A stretch of DNA of 64,000 nucleotides from Diphasiastrum complanatum (GCA_029204225.1 CM055092.1:80515271-80579270), one strand, 5' to 3'; numbered from the stretch's first letter, positions 1 to 11,223 are shown. Numbers and translations: made by a program. The notes: a model not told the origin generated them from the letters alone.

Positions 1-2
1 CC

Positions 3-1892
3 AAGGAAGCTTGGGATTGTCTCAAGTCCATCTATGAGGCTAAGAACACCTCTAGGCTCCTCACTCTTAGAAATAAAATCTTCCAAAGTAGTCAAAAGAG
101 TGATGAGAGTGCATCTAATTATGTTTTGAGAGTCAAGGATATTCATAGGGAGCTTGGATGTATTGGTGACTCAATCAATCAAAGTGAGCTAGTCCAAGTC
201 GTTCTCAATGGCTTGAGAGATGAATATGACAACCTTGTCCAATCCTATGCCATTAAGGAGGAGCTACCAAGTTTGGAGGCCCTTCAAAGTGTGCTTATTT
301 CTAAAGAATCAAGACAAGAGTACAAACTCTTGAGGATGGACAAGCTATCAGTCAATCATGATGATGGCAAAGTTCTATTTGCCAAGCACAAAGAGAGGAG
401 TAAGAAGCAACACCATCACTTCTCTAATGACAAAGCTAAAGACCAAGATGGAGAGGAGGAGGATACCTCTCATGCTTCTACTTCAAATCTCAAGAAGAAG
501 AAGATCAAGTGCTTTTATTGTGGCAAGAAAGGCCATTATGCCACCAATTGCTTCAAGAAGAAAAATCAACTCAATCAAGCCAACATCACCAATGAGAAAG
601 AAGACTATATTGCAAGTGATGGAGAAGGCTCTCTTATGGAATCAAGCTTCTCCTCTTCCACCTTCAACAAGGATGACTCGTGGTATATTGATAGTGGAGA
701 ATCTTCACATATGTGTGGCTCCAAGCACTCTTTTTCATCTATTATGCCTTATGATGGAGTCAAGAAGACCATATACATTGCAAGTAAGCATGAGTGCAAT
801 ATTGAAGGAGTAGGGATTATTCTCTTGAAGCTTGCATCTTCCAAAGATCTCTTTCTCAACAATGTTCTTTTTGTCCCAAAGCTTACAAAAAACATCTTAA
901 GTGTTGGCCAATTTCTTGATAGTGGCTTTGATGTCAATTTCAATATTGACAATTGTGTGATCAAGAAGGATGGTGAGATCCTTGCATATGGATCAAGATT
1001 TGAAGGCATCTACAAATTGGATCCAAGTGAGAGTGAAAACTCTCTTGATGTTTCTTATATGTCCAATATTTCAAAGGAGGATGATCACACAAGATGCACA
1101 TATTTTCTCTCTTCAAGTATTATGGTGTATGATTATTCCTTATTATTCAAAGCATATGTTGAGAAGCAATTCTCATTGAAGATCAAAGCTTTAAGGAGTA
1201 TTGCAGCTCTTGAAGGAATAGCACCATATGAAGTTTTATTCAAGATGAAGCCTAAGGTTGATCACCTTAGTGAACTTGGTAGTGCTTGCTTTGCACATAT
1301 TCCCTTGGAAACAAGGAGGAAGGATGATCCAAGCTCATGGATCATGATTGGATACTCATCCATCAAAGAGGCCTTTAGTGTCTTTACACTCTCTATTTCA
1401 AATGTGATCGTGAATAGAGATGTCAGATTGCATGAAGATTCAATCTTGGAAGTGGCCGAGATCAAGGCTTCTCAAGAAGCATCACAAGTTATCTTTTTTG
1501 AAGGTATTCAAGTTATGATGGGGCCAAGGTGTGAGGAGGAGTTTCTTCTTCATATGATTTCAAGAAGATCTTCAAGATGCATGGCCGAGTCTTTATGGCT
1601 CACCTTCCATGGCAAAGAGGGGCATCTTTCATGTTGTATCTACTACAAAACATTCATATATGCTTCTCTTCCGTTGCTTGATATGCTATCTTGCTTCATT
1701 GAATTTTTTGGATCTCAGAGTTCAAGAAAAGCTATACTAGTTTTGCATGATGCTTATGGTATGGATATATTTCTTGTCATTATTGACTTAGATATGTTTC
1801 CAATACTTTTTGAAATCAAGATATTGTATTGTCAAAAGTATGCTCTTGGTTCTAGTAAAAACAAGATTGAGCTTGGTGTTCACTTTTTTTAA
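3..1892 (+). pseudogene. Ty1/copia gag-pol deletion derivative (5' truncated by window)
   Basis: The frame is open from base 3 and continuous to the stop at 1890-1892. The first ~110 residues look like the copia Gag (UBN2-type) region. A CX2CX4HX4C zinc knuckle (CFYCGKKGHYATNC) lies at 510-551. The retropepsin motif WYIDSGESSHM begins at 681; the usual Ala after DSG is Glu here. Downstream a short pre-integrase-like stretch jumps, near 1050-1240, straight to the end of integrase (KPKVDHL..CFAHIPLETRR, then SISNVIVNRDV). The integrase catalytic core, reverse transcriptase and RNase H are therefore absent. The frame stays open to 1892, but the last ~140 residues match nothing I recognise. In an intact element this protein would make the particle, protease and integrase. 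I infer a non-autonomous internally deleted copy. Confidence 0.8.
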
Positions 1893-2449
1893 AATCATGT
1901 TTTCACATGTTTTGAGGCAAATTGTAAACTCCTCTTGAGATTAAGTGAAGCATCCAAAGTGGACACTTACATCCTTGAGAGAGTAACTAGCCTAAAAAAG
2001 ATCAAGATAGTCTTTGATATCAAGATTAGATCCATCATGGATATAGTTCATTGTATGTGGACTAGTCAAGCTAGAAAGCATAATCTTGATAATCATCATT
2101 GTTTCACATCTTATGATCTTGATCTCCATGAATCTTATGAGGCTTGGAAGCCTCAGATTTCTCTATTTATAGTGGAGCCATCATGCAAGTGGAACTTTCA
2201 AAGCAAAGATCATCATCAAGCATGGAAAAAGCCCATGATCATAGTGGCATATTGGTGGAGCACTCTTCAAAGTCATTGGCAAGAGATCTCTACCAAAGAG
2301 ATCTTATCATGGATATGGTGAGGGTGCTGCTATGATGGATCCCTTGGCTGGTCTTCACTTCTTATGCATACCAAAGGATCCACTCAAAAAAAGATTTACA
2401 TACTTCTCAAGTGATCTAGTACCTTTCCAAGCTATTTTTTGAAGAAGAG
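1893..2449 (+). other. Non-coding tail of the deleted copia element
   Basis: There is no recognisable domain. The stretch lies between the Gag-Pol remnant and the candidate LTR and ends in a purine-rich run (gaagaagag, 2441-2449) that could be the polypurine tract. The missing RT/RNase H should have been here. The short open frames in it (for example 1935-2321) have no family resemblance. Confidence 0.35.
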
Positions 2450-3244
2450 TGTGAGAAATTGGCAAAAATCTAGCTTGGTATTTTTTATGATAGAAGTTTG
2501 TAAGTGAATCTCACATGTGTGGAGGATGTTCCCACATGTGGAGAATTGTAAAGTAAATAAAAAATGTTTGATATAGGGGTCTCATAAAATCTCATAGTCA
2601 AGCATTTAGGTGTAGAATGTTGATAGGGTCAAATTTGACATAGATGGCAAATTATCCATTTCCACTTGTAAAGCCACTATTGAGCCAAAATAGAGTAGGA
2701 GGCCAAACTCGTGCCAATTAGAGTGTAGACAAGTGTAATGCTTTTGTTTGATGAAGTTTAAGAGGTCCAATAGGATTTAGAGGTGGAACCATGAGTCGTC
2801 CAATAGAATTTGAGATATGCTTGAACATGGTCCAATAGAATCTAGAGGTGAATGGATCAATGGTCCAATAGGATTAAGAGGTGGCAAAAGTGTGGTCCAA
2901 TCATGATTGAGCATTGTGGTAGCTCATGGATCTATTAGTATCATTGTACTTCTCATTTGGATCTAGTTGATTTTGAGATTGAGTGAATTTTGTGAGTAAT
3001 TGGTTTTTTAGCTTTCTCTCTCTACCCGAGAAGAGCAAATTGTTTTTACTTAGATTATTTTTGAAACACTTCCCACACATGTGTGTGAGAGTTGGAAGTG
3101 ATTGAATGCATGTAGTAGTGTGTTTTTGCCATAGAATCAAAGATAGATCTTGAATCTCAATCTAGTCTTGATCTTGGTGCATCTACACACCTTAGGAGAT
3201 CACAAGTACATGTTGTGGACAGTCCACACGTGTGAAATCAACAA
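2450..3244 (+). repeat. Candidate 3' LTR of the deleted copia element
   Basis: It starts TGTGAGAAATT right after a purine-rich run and ends TGTGAAATCAACA, giving the TG..CA ends of an LTR over about 795 bp. Inside are repeated short motifs (gtccaatagaat/gattaag-agg) at about 2766-2885. The partner 5' LTR would lie left of the window, so the call rests on position and ends only. Confidence 0.3.
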
Positions 3245-3249
3245 TTATT

Positions 3250-5170
3250 TTATCGATGGCATTCTATATCACAACCATAGGCATTGTTGACGAACTGAGT
3301 TCGTCAGCTATCACTCATAATAAAAACATTGCCATTAAATATAAAGCAATAATTAATCTACACCTCGTTTCCACATAAATAAATAGCTTTTTAATATAGA
3401 CAATCATAAAAAGTTTAGTCATAAAAAGTTTCGTGTAATTGGTTTTTGAAATTTTTTTGAACTCACTTTGTGAAAAATAAAGAGAACATAGCTATAATGT
3501 TAGATGTGGGCACTTTCATTGAAAGCAATTGATGATTTTTGATATGTTACAAAAACAATATACTTTCATCAAGACAACAATCTTGTTGAACTTAGTTCGT
3601 GAACTAGACATATCTATATTTAAATTTTCATTTTCATAATATTCCTACAACATCAGTATTGTTCTCATGCAAAAATCAAATCTTGAAATAATAATTAATC
3701 TTTCTTATATATTATAGCTTCTGATAATATGGTCCTTTCCACACATTATTTAGCAGATTGTCAAACAAAATAGCCATCATCAGACCCTTGGTTGGCACTT
3801 TCATTGAATGCAATTGATGATTTTTTTCGATATATTACAAAAACAATATACTTTTATAAAGACAACAATCTCGTTGAACTTAGTTCGTCAACTAGACATA
3901 GCTATAATTAAGTTTTCATTTCCATTATATTCCTACAACATGTTGACGAACATAGTTCGTCAACTCTCATTAAGAAATAAAATCTTGAATCAATCGTAAA
4001 ATAATAATTAATTTTTCTTATATCTTTTCTTATATATTATAGCTTTTGATATTATGGTCATTTTCCCACATTATTTAGCATATTGTCAAAGAAAATAGCC
4101 ATCACAAGACCCTTGGTACTTATCAATAACGCTGACCATATAATTATTATGACAACAATTCTATCATTTTCAAAATAATCGTGGTAAACTTGGTTCGTCA
4201 ACTGGACATGGTTTGCATTCTATATCACAACCATAGGTAATGTTGATGAACTGAGCTCGTCAATTATCAATCATAATAAAAACATTGCCATTAAATATAA
4301 AGCAACAATTATTTTTCACCTGGTTACCACATAAATAAATAATATTTTACTATAAACAATCATAAAAGTTTAGTGTGATTGGTTGTTGAAATTTTTTTGA
4401 GCTCACTTTGTGAAAATTAAAGACAACATAGCTATAATGTTAGATGTGGTGGGCACTTTCATAAAAGCAATTGATGATTTTTGATATATTACAAAAACAA
4501 TATACTTTCATCAAGACAACAATCTTGTTGAACTTAGTTCGTCAACTAGACATCTATAATTAAGTTTTCATTTCCATTATATTCATACAACACTAGTATT
4601 GTTGACGAACTCAGTTCGTCAACTCTCATGCAAAAAATAAAATCTTGAAATAATCATAAAATAATAATTAATCTTTCTTATATATTATAGCTTTTGATAA
4701 TATGGTCCTTTCCACATATATTATTTAACACATTGTTAACAAACAAAATAGCCATCATAAGACCCTTGGTACTTATCAATAACGCTGACAATATAATTAT
4801 TACGACAACACTCCTATCATTTTCGAAATAATCTTGGTGAACTTGGTTCGTCAATGGGACATGGTTATGATTTCATTGTTTGCATTCTATATTGCAACCA
4901 TAGGCAATGTTGATAAATTGAGTTCGTCAGCTATCACTCATAATAAAAACATTGCCTATAAATATAAAACAATAATTATTCTTCACTTGATCACCACATA
5001 AATAAAAAGCGTTTTACTATAAACAATCATCAATAATTAATTAATTTTTCAAATGGTCCTTTCCACACAACTATTATTTAGCATATTGTCATGAAAAATA
5101 GCCATCATAAGGCCCTTAGTATTTTTAAATAACGTAAGCCATATAATTATTACGTCAACACTTGCACTAT
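3250..5170. repeat. Degenerate tandem array with recurring GTTGACGAAC/GTTCGTCAAC palindromes
   Basis: Several modules recur in order. One begins 'cattctatatcacaaccatagg' (3261, 4210 and 4883, allowing mismatches). Another begins 'gcactttcattgaa-gcaattgatgatttt' (3508, 3796, 4451). A third holds 'agcttttgataatatggtcctttccaca' (3716, 4040, 4690). Each module carries a short dyad of the form GTTGACGAAC-n-GTTCGTCAAC or its half GTTGAACTTAGTTCGTCAAC. Occurrences are near 3289, 3587, 3873, 3939, 4190, 4242, 4528, 4601, 4835 and 4911. The array is AT-rich and non-coding. No terminal repeats or transposase were seen. Confidence 0.7.
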
Positions 5171-5274
5171 CAAACCTAAACGCGTAGGCATCACATAGGC
5201 TTGACACATAGGCATCACAAAGTTGCAAACTATGTCAGGACTAAGGATCACGCTAAATATGAATGTCAATGTAC

Positions 5275-5535
5275 CATAGAATTAATGAACCGTGTACGGT
5301 TCACCACGGATCTGAGAACCATACAGTAAACCATACGGTTCTCAAAAAAATTTGGCCAGAACCGTGGTGAACCGTTTAGTTAATAATTGATTAATTAATT
5401 TTATTTTTTTTAAGCTCATTTTTACTCAAATGAGGCCAAAACATTAATTAATTAATTGGTTAATTAATTATGATGAACCGTACTACGGTTCATGAACCGT
5501 GGTACGGTTCACCCCACGGTCTGAGTACCATACAA
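5275..5535. repeat. Foldback element rich in GAACCGTACGGTTC-type dyads
   Basis: The left part (5287-5375) and right part (5470-5535) share blocks such as GGTTCACC-CACGG-TCTGAG-ACCATAC and contain nested inverted copies of GAACCGT/ACGGTTC. The middle is ATTAATTAATTA-type sequence. The stretch can fold on itself at several scales, as in small MITE-like or foldback elements. No coding capacity. Confidence 0.5.
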
Positions 5536-6768
5536 TGTACACTTCCTTTGATTTACTTCACATTCATAACAATCTACAAGTTTTTTCTCTTTGAATATGG
5601 AGGAAGTATTAAATGGCATAATTGTACGCTATACATTGTTACTTAAAAAATACATGTGAGTAAAAAATACCTTACAATTTGTAAGGTACAGTTTCTTTTT
5701 ATGAAAAGTCTCATAAACACCTTACAATATTGTAAGGTCCATTTACTAGTTTTGGATGGTCACATCACGTATTTGTTGTTGTTTTGGAGAACTAAACATG
5801 GGCATAAATATGAGACTTACTATTTTTGAAAAGTCGACCCCAGCCTTTGAATTTTAAAAAATACAAAGCTTTATAGGAACGATTGTTACGGGCCTTCTCC
5901 TATACTGAACTATAATAAATATGATTGCCACCATCTATAGCAAGTGCCAAGACTAGCCATTAAAAAATAGAAATTACCAAAGTTATGATCGAATGACTTG
6001 TCTAGTCGATGATACACAAATTATTGTTGTAGGCACAATATCATTGTTCGAGTATGTGGCTTCACTAACTTGAATTGACTTGGTCTGGTTTCAATGTGAT
6101 GAAAATCCAACATTGGACTCTCTTTGATATCCACGTGGATATTATAGGATCTCAAAAAATGGCTAAATTTAACTATAAGATTATAATAAAGTACTACAAA
6201 TGTGTATTAAAGAAAAACTTCAAACCTTTCCCATATGAGCTTGCTAGGTTCCATGTCTGTGACAAGAAGTCCCTACAACCTACATGTCAGCCAAATAATT
6301 ACCATGAGAAGTCATGTCTCCAAATAGCTATATAGAATTACACCAAAAAAGAAACTTTAACTATTTATGTAGAATATAAAAACACATTGTGTCACCCGGT
6401 GAGTAAAAATTTCAACAAACATCTTGTGATTTTTAAGTTAAAACTTAGTAACGTTTGAAATACACATCACTTCAAATCATACCACCTCACTGGACACTCT
6501 TTCATCCCCCCCTCCACCCTCCCTCCCTAGCCATTGGTGTTGGGCAGCAGTAGCCTACTTCATTTGCACGGTAGCTCATTGTTGTTGTTACGCAATGACA
6601 AAACCCTAAATACACTTTTTTGAAGACATCATGTGCTGAAATAAATGTTGTGAGAGCTTACAGTGTTTTTAGGGCTTATAAAAGTACTTCAACCTAGTAG
6701 ATTTTGTGTATGAGTCCACTTCATGCCTTCAATCTATATCAGACTTTAAAACATAGTTTTCAAATTTC
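5536..6768. other. AT-rich intergenic sequence, no gene recognised
   Basis: Only short unconserved open frames (for example 6075-6335). A 'taccttacaat-ttgtaaggta' type dyad lies near 5669-5690 and recurs at about 5720-5740. Nothing else is supported. Confidence 0.4.
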
Positions 6769-6864
6769 ACCCTAAAAGTGCACCTCCTTGTAGACAGACT
6801 ATGCCCTAAATTTGTATCCAATTTCAAAGCATGGTCTATGTAGAAGGAGGTGCACTTTTAGGGT
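6769..6864. repeat. Imperfect hairpin, ~35-bp arms
   Basis: The left arm, about 6769-6803 (CCTAAAAGTGCACCTCCTT...), is an inverted copy with a few mismatches of the right arm, about 6830-6864 (AAGGAGGTGCACTTTTAGG). The apex is ~26 nt. It could be a MITE relic or a hairpin transcript. No element ends were identified. Confidence 0.55.
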
Positions 6865-6989
6865 TGAATACCAAAACCCATCGAGGGGAACCCCCATGAA
6901 TAATCTAGGCCTTAAATAATTCAGTATGAACAAAGAAATGTTGGTGCAAAGTCTAATCCTAAGAAGGAATTCAAGGAAACTAGGCCTGT

Positions 6990-8290
6990 TGGACTAGGAA
7001 TTGGTTGGAATCAGTTGATACATGCCAGAACGTTGGACTGGCCATAGGCTCGTGTGTCCGATATGAATAAAAAAAAGACGCTATTATAAGTCATAGGAAA
7101 ATGGAATAGATTTTTGCCATCCCGAATATTGGTCGAGTATCATTGAACGGAGTCAATTGTTTGTTTTGGCCAGTGGACAACGTCGAGGCGAACCCGCAGA
7201 AATAATATAGGCCTTAAACGGTTCAGAACGAACAAAGAAATGACCATGCAACCTTCGTGCCGGAAAGGACACTGTAAGGGCATAGAAAATGGACTAGTTT
7301 TCAACCTAATCGAATAATGGTCCAGTGTTACCAAACGGTTTCGATTTTTCCAGCCATTTGTTTCGGCCAAATGGCAACGTCAAGGGGAATCCACAGAGAC
7401 AATACAGGCTTAGAACGATTCATTACAACTAGAGAAATGGTCGTGCAAAGTCTAGACCCAAGAAGGGCTTCAGGAAAACCAAGCCTATCGGCCCAGGAAT
7501 TAGTCGGAATCAGTTGGTACATGCCAGAACCTCGGATGGAAAGTGGCCACATGTTTGTGTGTCTGATACGAACCCACGGTACCCTCTGTTACTCAATTCG
7601 GGCTTCTTTTCCTTGAAAAGAATCTTCAGGTCGGAGAGGTCACTTTTAGGGCATACGGAATGGAGTAGTTTTCCACCTTCCCAAATGCCACTGTATCGTC
7701 GAACGGTCTTGATTCACCCAGCCGATTGTTTCTGCTAGTGAGCAACATCAAAGTAAACCCACAGGAACAGTCTAGGCCTTGAACGGTTCAATACAAACAG
7801 AGAAACGGTCATGCAAATCTCAGACCCAAGAATGGCTTCAAGGATTGGTCAAAATTGGTCGGAATCTATAATACATGTCGGAACGTCAAATAGAAGGTGG
7901 TCCCAAGTTCATGTGACCGATTCAAATATTGGTCCAATGTCTTCAAACAAAGTCGGTTTTTCCAGCCATTTGTTTCGGCCAGTGGCCAACGTCAAGGGGA
8001 ACCTGTAGGAATAATTCATGCCTTAAATGGTTTAGTACGAATAGAGAAATGGTCATGCAAAGTGTAAACAGGGCTACATGGAAACTGGGCCTGCTGGACG
8101 AATAATTGGTCGAAATCAGTTGGTACATGTCGGGGGGGGACGGAAGGTGGCCACAAGTTCGTGTGTCCAATATGAACCCAAGGTACCCTTTGCTGCTAAA
8201 TTCCAGCTTCGTTTCCTTGGGAACACCCTTCGTACAACGTCTTCCAACATACCGAACTACAACGTCTTGCTTGAACTTCACTAGAAATCA
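6990..8290 (-). repeat. Satellite-like array A (~365-bp unit), inverted relative to array B
   Basis: At least four degenerate copies of one unit. The anchor 'gg-AT-GTTGGTACATG-C-GAAC...GTGGCCAC' lies near 7005, 7505, 7858 and 8113. A second anchor 'ttGGTCCAGTGT-TCAAACGG' lies near 7125, 7315, 7686 and 7930. The reverse complement of every anchor recurs in the array at 16.8-19.8 kb, so the two arrays point in opposite directions. Copies are partly deleted, so spacing ranges from ~195 to ~505 bp. Open frames through it are fragmentary and have no family match. Confidence 0.75.
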
Positions 8291-8890
8291 ACTCTTTGCA
8301 ACTTCTTGCTAAAATCCAGCGATGATTGATCAGGTAGCTAGCAAACAGTAATGTCGTCTCTTGCTTGAAATCCACTCCTGATCAGCTTCTGCAACCTATT
8401 GCTTGAAATCAAGTCATGAGTGAGGACCCCTAAAGGAGACTCGCAATAAAGCCCTTCAAAAACGCCAGCAATCAGAGGAAGAGCAGGAAAGGAAGCAGGC
8501 AGAAGAGGAAGAGGAGGAGAGACAACAGCAAGCCAAAGAACAACAAGAGAGAAGGGGAGAGGCACACCAAACTTGCATGTATTCAAAAGATAGAATATAG
8601 CAATAAATACTCAGATGTGAGCAGGAGGCTGATCACTAGCAAGCAGGAGGCCCAGCGATCTGTGAGAACCAGCTTTCTATGAGCAATCTACTAGAGGTTG
8701 AGAACTACCAAGCAGGACGCCCAACAATCTGTGAGAACCAGCTATCTGATAGCAAGCAGGAGGCCTAGTTGTCTCTGAGAATAAGCTCGCTGGAGGATAA
8801 GTGAAAACCAGCGAGCAGAGGGTGGAAGAAGGATGGCGGTGGGCATTAAATGCCCAGGCCCGCCTGGTTTCTCTTTTTGCCCTCTTTTTG
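8291..8890. repeat. Short imperfect repeats, no gene
   Basis: A module 'AAGCAGGAGGCC-AG-GATCTGTGAGAA-CAGCT' occurs three times (about 8639, 8708 and 8754). 'TTGCTTGAAATC' recurs at 8270-8405 with small changes. The purine-rich stretch 8460-8570 encodes only low-complexity frames. No protein family was recognised. Confidence 0.5.
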
Positions 8891-8996
8891 AACAAGGACA
8901 ACTAATACCCCTTCACATGTTTTTTTGGATGGAGACAATAAAAAACAAGGACAACTAATACCCCTTCACATGTTTTTTTGGATGGAGAAAATAAAA
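8891..8996. repeat. 53-bp direct tandem duplication
   Basis: Two adjacent copies start at 8891 and 8944 with the same 'aacaaggacaactaatac' opening and run through 'tttttttggatggaga'. They are nearly identical, so the duplication looks recent compared with the surroundings. Confidence 0.85.
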
Positions 8997-10196
8997 AAAT
9001 AAAAAATCCACATTAGCGATTTATTTTATTATTGTTCTCTGCTAGTAACATGATTGTTCTTGTCATGTGCACCAATGTCGCGTGCGTCGTGATGGAGCCA
9101 GTGACAGGTCATGAAAGGTCGTCAGCTACACTGGTCAGTACACTAGCGTGGCAACCCTATATCGGCCAATACAACAACGTGCTTTCTCTGCTCTGACATC
9201 TCTCTCTCTCTCTCTCTCTCTCTCAAGCTACTGTCCAACTTTTATTGGACTATCTAACGAACTGTCTAAGGCAACTATTTATGCAATTATCCAACAAGAA
9301 ACATCTAAAGGCAGTATTCAAGGCATTATCAAACTCCAACTATATCTACATTTTTTTAAGCAAGTTCATTAATCATTAACGACTATAGACTGCTGCTCCA
9401 AATACCAACAACAAAGTGAGAGCAGTAGAGCAAGCAAGGTGATCGCAAAGTCCGTTGATATATCTTTTGATCCCTAATTCTTTTTTCTACCTTTTGATCT
9501 TGTTCTGCTTTGACATCTTCTTCCACGTTTCATTCATGTGTCTCAATGGGTTTTATCAAGCTCGAAAAGCAAGTCCCTTGCCAGCATGTTACTCACCCTC
9601 GGAATAATTTATTTGTCTCGAAGGCAAATTTTTTATGCAGTTGCATGTATCCGGTTTAATGCGAAGTGGATGGTCACCGGTTTGGTTGATGATATATGTG
9701 GAGTTATTAGTCCTCTACGACTGCGAGCTTTGGTTAAGATTATATGATCTTTGTGCCTTTTTCTGTTAGAACCTAACATCCTAAGGTCGAGAATTATGAA
9801 CATTCAAGCATTTTAATTAAGGTACTCTGGCAATGATAATCATTCTTTTGGAGGGTACAATTCTGGACACTACTGCCTATGGTACAAGTGAATGGCATTA
9901 TTAGTTTTTGCTTTGTTGAGGACTGATTTATTGTATGATTTGACACTCAAATTGTCGTTCTCTCTGTGCAAGGTAAAGTTTTCATTAGATCGCTTGTTGT
10001 TTTCGGGATTCGGCTTGTAATATTGTGCCTTATGTTGTTATATAAATTGCACATGTACAATATTTGATCTTAATATCATATTTAATTTTCTGACATATAT
10101 ACCATAGTTGCAGCGAATCTTGATTCTGGGATCATTGAAAATCGCGATTCGTTGTCCAGACTCGCCTGAAAAAAAAATACATTCTTTTTACTTGTC
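8997..10196. other. Intergenic, no gene recognised; short (TC)n tract
   Basis: A (TC)n run lies at about 9199-9224. The rest has only short frames (9148-9372 runs through the TC tract; 9538-9747) without recognisable domains. Confidence 0.4.
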
Positions 10197-10261
10197 AAAA
10201 AAAAAAAATTGGACCTAAAATGAACATTTTCAAGTTCATTTCAGGTCCAATTTTTTTTTTT
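10197..10261. repeat. Hairpin with A-tract/T-tract base
   Basis: TTGGACCTAAAATGAAC (10209-10225) pairs with GTTCATTTCAGGTCCAA (10234-10250) with one mismatch and an 8-nt loop. A12 before and T10 after extend the stem. It resembles a snap-back repeat. Confidence 0.7.
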
Positions 10262-10285
10262 GAAACTACTGAAATTCAATCCTAG

Positions 10286-10286
<1 letters not shown>

Positions 10287-10346
<60 letters not shown>

Positions 10347-10388
10347 TGTGTGTGTGTATAGATATATTTATGTATATCTATAGATATA

Positions 10389-10485
<97 letters not shown>

Positions 10486-10605
10486 AGATATATCTATACA
10501 TATACATATATATATCTATACATATACATAAATATATCTATATATATACATGTGTGTGTGTGTGTGTGTATACATATATATATGTACATATCAGACATGA
10601 GGGTC
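10287..10605. repeat. Compound (GT)n / (AT)n microsatellite
   Basis: (TG)n occupies about 10289-10358. A (TA)n block with interspersed GATATA/CATATA variants follows to about 10590, with another (TG)n at 10552-10569. Open frames across it are artefacts of the dinucleotide repeats. Confidence 0.95.
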
Positions 10606-10800
10606 CAGGCCGGAATGCCCGCGTCCGACGCCCGGACCCGGACGCGTCCGACCCTCGGACGCAGGGTCGGACGCGTCCTTTTTTTTTTAGTTCTTTTTTT
10701 TATTTTTTGGCTGGGCGCGTCTAGAGGACGCGTCCAACGTCCGAACGCGGATGCGTCCAGGGCCCAAAACGCGTCCGGGCCCCAAACGCGTATTAAAAAA
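10606..10800. repeat. GC-rich block of GGACGCGTCC palindromes
   Basis: This CpG-dense block sits in otherwise AT-rich DNA. GGACGCGTCC or close variants occur repeatedly (10640, 10669, 10726, 10754, 10766, 10788 regions). The arms 10640-10655 and 10663-10678 form a perfect 16-bp inverted repeat with a 7-nt loop, followed by T10. A non-T pyrimidine/purine spacer and further ACGCGT copies follow. Confidence 0.8.
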
Positions 10801-10863
10801 TAAATAAATAAACAGAAGGCGCGGGCCCTGCGGACTGTTCCGCAGAAGCCCGAGAGCAGAGAA

Positions 10864-10866
<3 letters not shown>

Positions 10867-10947
<81 letters not shown>

Positions 10948-11130
10948 TGTTTGTGTGTGTGTGTGTGTGTGTGTGGATATTGTTGATTTGTGTGCATACA
11001 GATGTGTGTGTGTGCGTGGTGATCTGTGTGAGAGAGAGAGAGAGGAAGAGACAGAGAGTGTGAGGGACGGAGAGAGAGAGGATTTGTGTGTGTGCACGCA
11101 TGTACAAGACATGGTGTGTGTGTGTGTGAG
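10867..11130. repeat. (GA)n and (GT)n tracts
   Basis: (GA)n covers about 10870-10944, then (GT)n 10951-10975, then mixed GA/GT sequence to 11130. It lies directly upstream of the telomere-like tract and the transposase-like gene. Confidence 0.9.
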
Positions 11131-11184
11131 TTTAGGATTTAGGTTTTAGGGTGCTTGGGTTTGGGGTTTAGGGTTTAGGGTGGG
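11131..11184 (+). repeat. Interstitial telomere-like repeats (TTTAGGG)
   Basis: Seven degenerate units in a row include TTTAGGA, TTTAGG, TTTTAGGG, TTTGGGG and two perfect TTTAGGG. TTTAGGG is the usual plant telomere unit. A (GA)n tract at 11226-11263 follows. Confidence 0.75.
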
Positions 11185-11223
11185 AGAGAGAGATTGGATT
11201 TGCGTGCTTCTGTGTGTGTGTGC

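Noticed and set aside
3250-5170. CRISPR-like array
   Set aside because: Repeats are degenerate, unevenly spaced and separated by repeated, not unique, spacers. The host is a eukaryote.
7140-8312. Several 65-112-aa frames in satellite array A (and similar ones in array B)
   Set aside because: They repeat the same satellite in several frames and both strands, with frequent stops. No protein family is implied.
8338-8901. Two minus-strand frames of 74-82 aa
   Set aside because: Low-complexity composition from purine-rich direct repeats. No start context or homology.
10241-10531. Open frames of repeated HT/YI/CV residues on both strands
   Set aside because: Pure by-products of GT and TA dinucleotide repeats. 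The same applies to the ER/LS frames at 10,687-11,112, 14,074-14,400, 21,705-22,724, 31,591-31,839, 32,311-33,103 and 44,512-44,826.
10640-10690. GC hairpin followed by T10 as a bacterial-type terminator
   Set aside because: The window is nuclear plant DNA. A Rho-independent terminator has no role here and no gene ends at this point.
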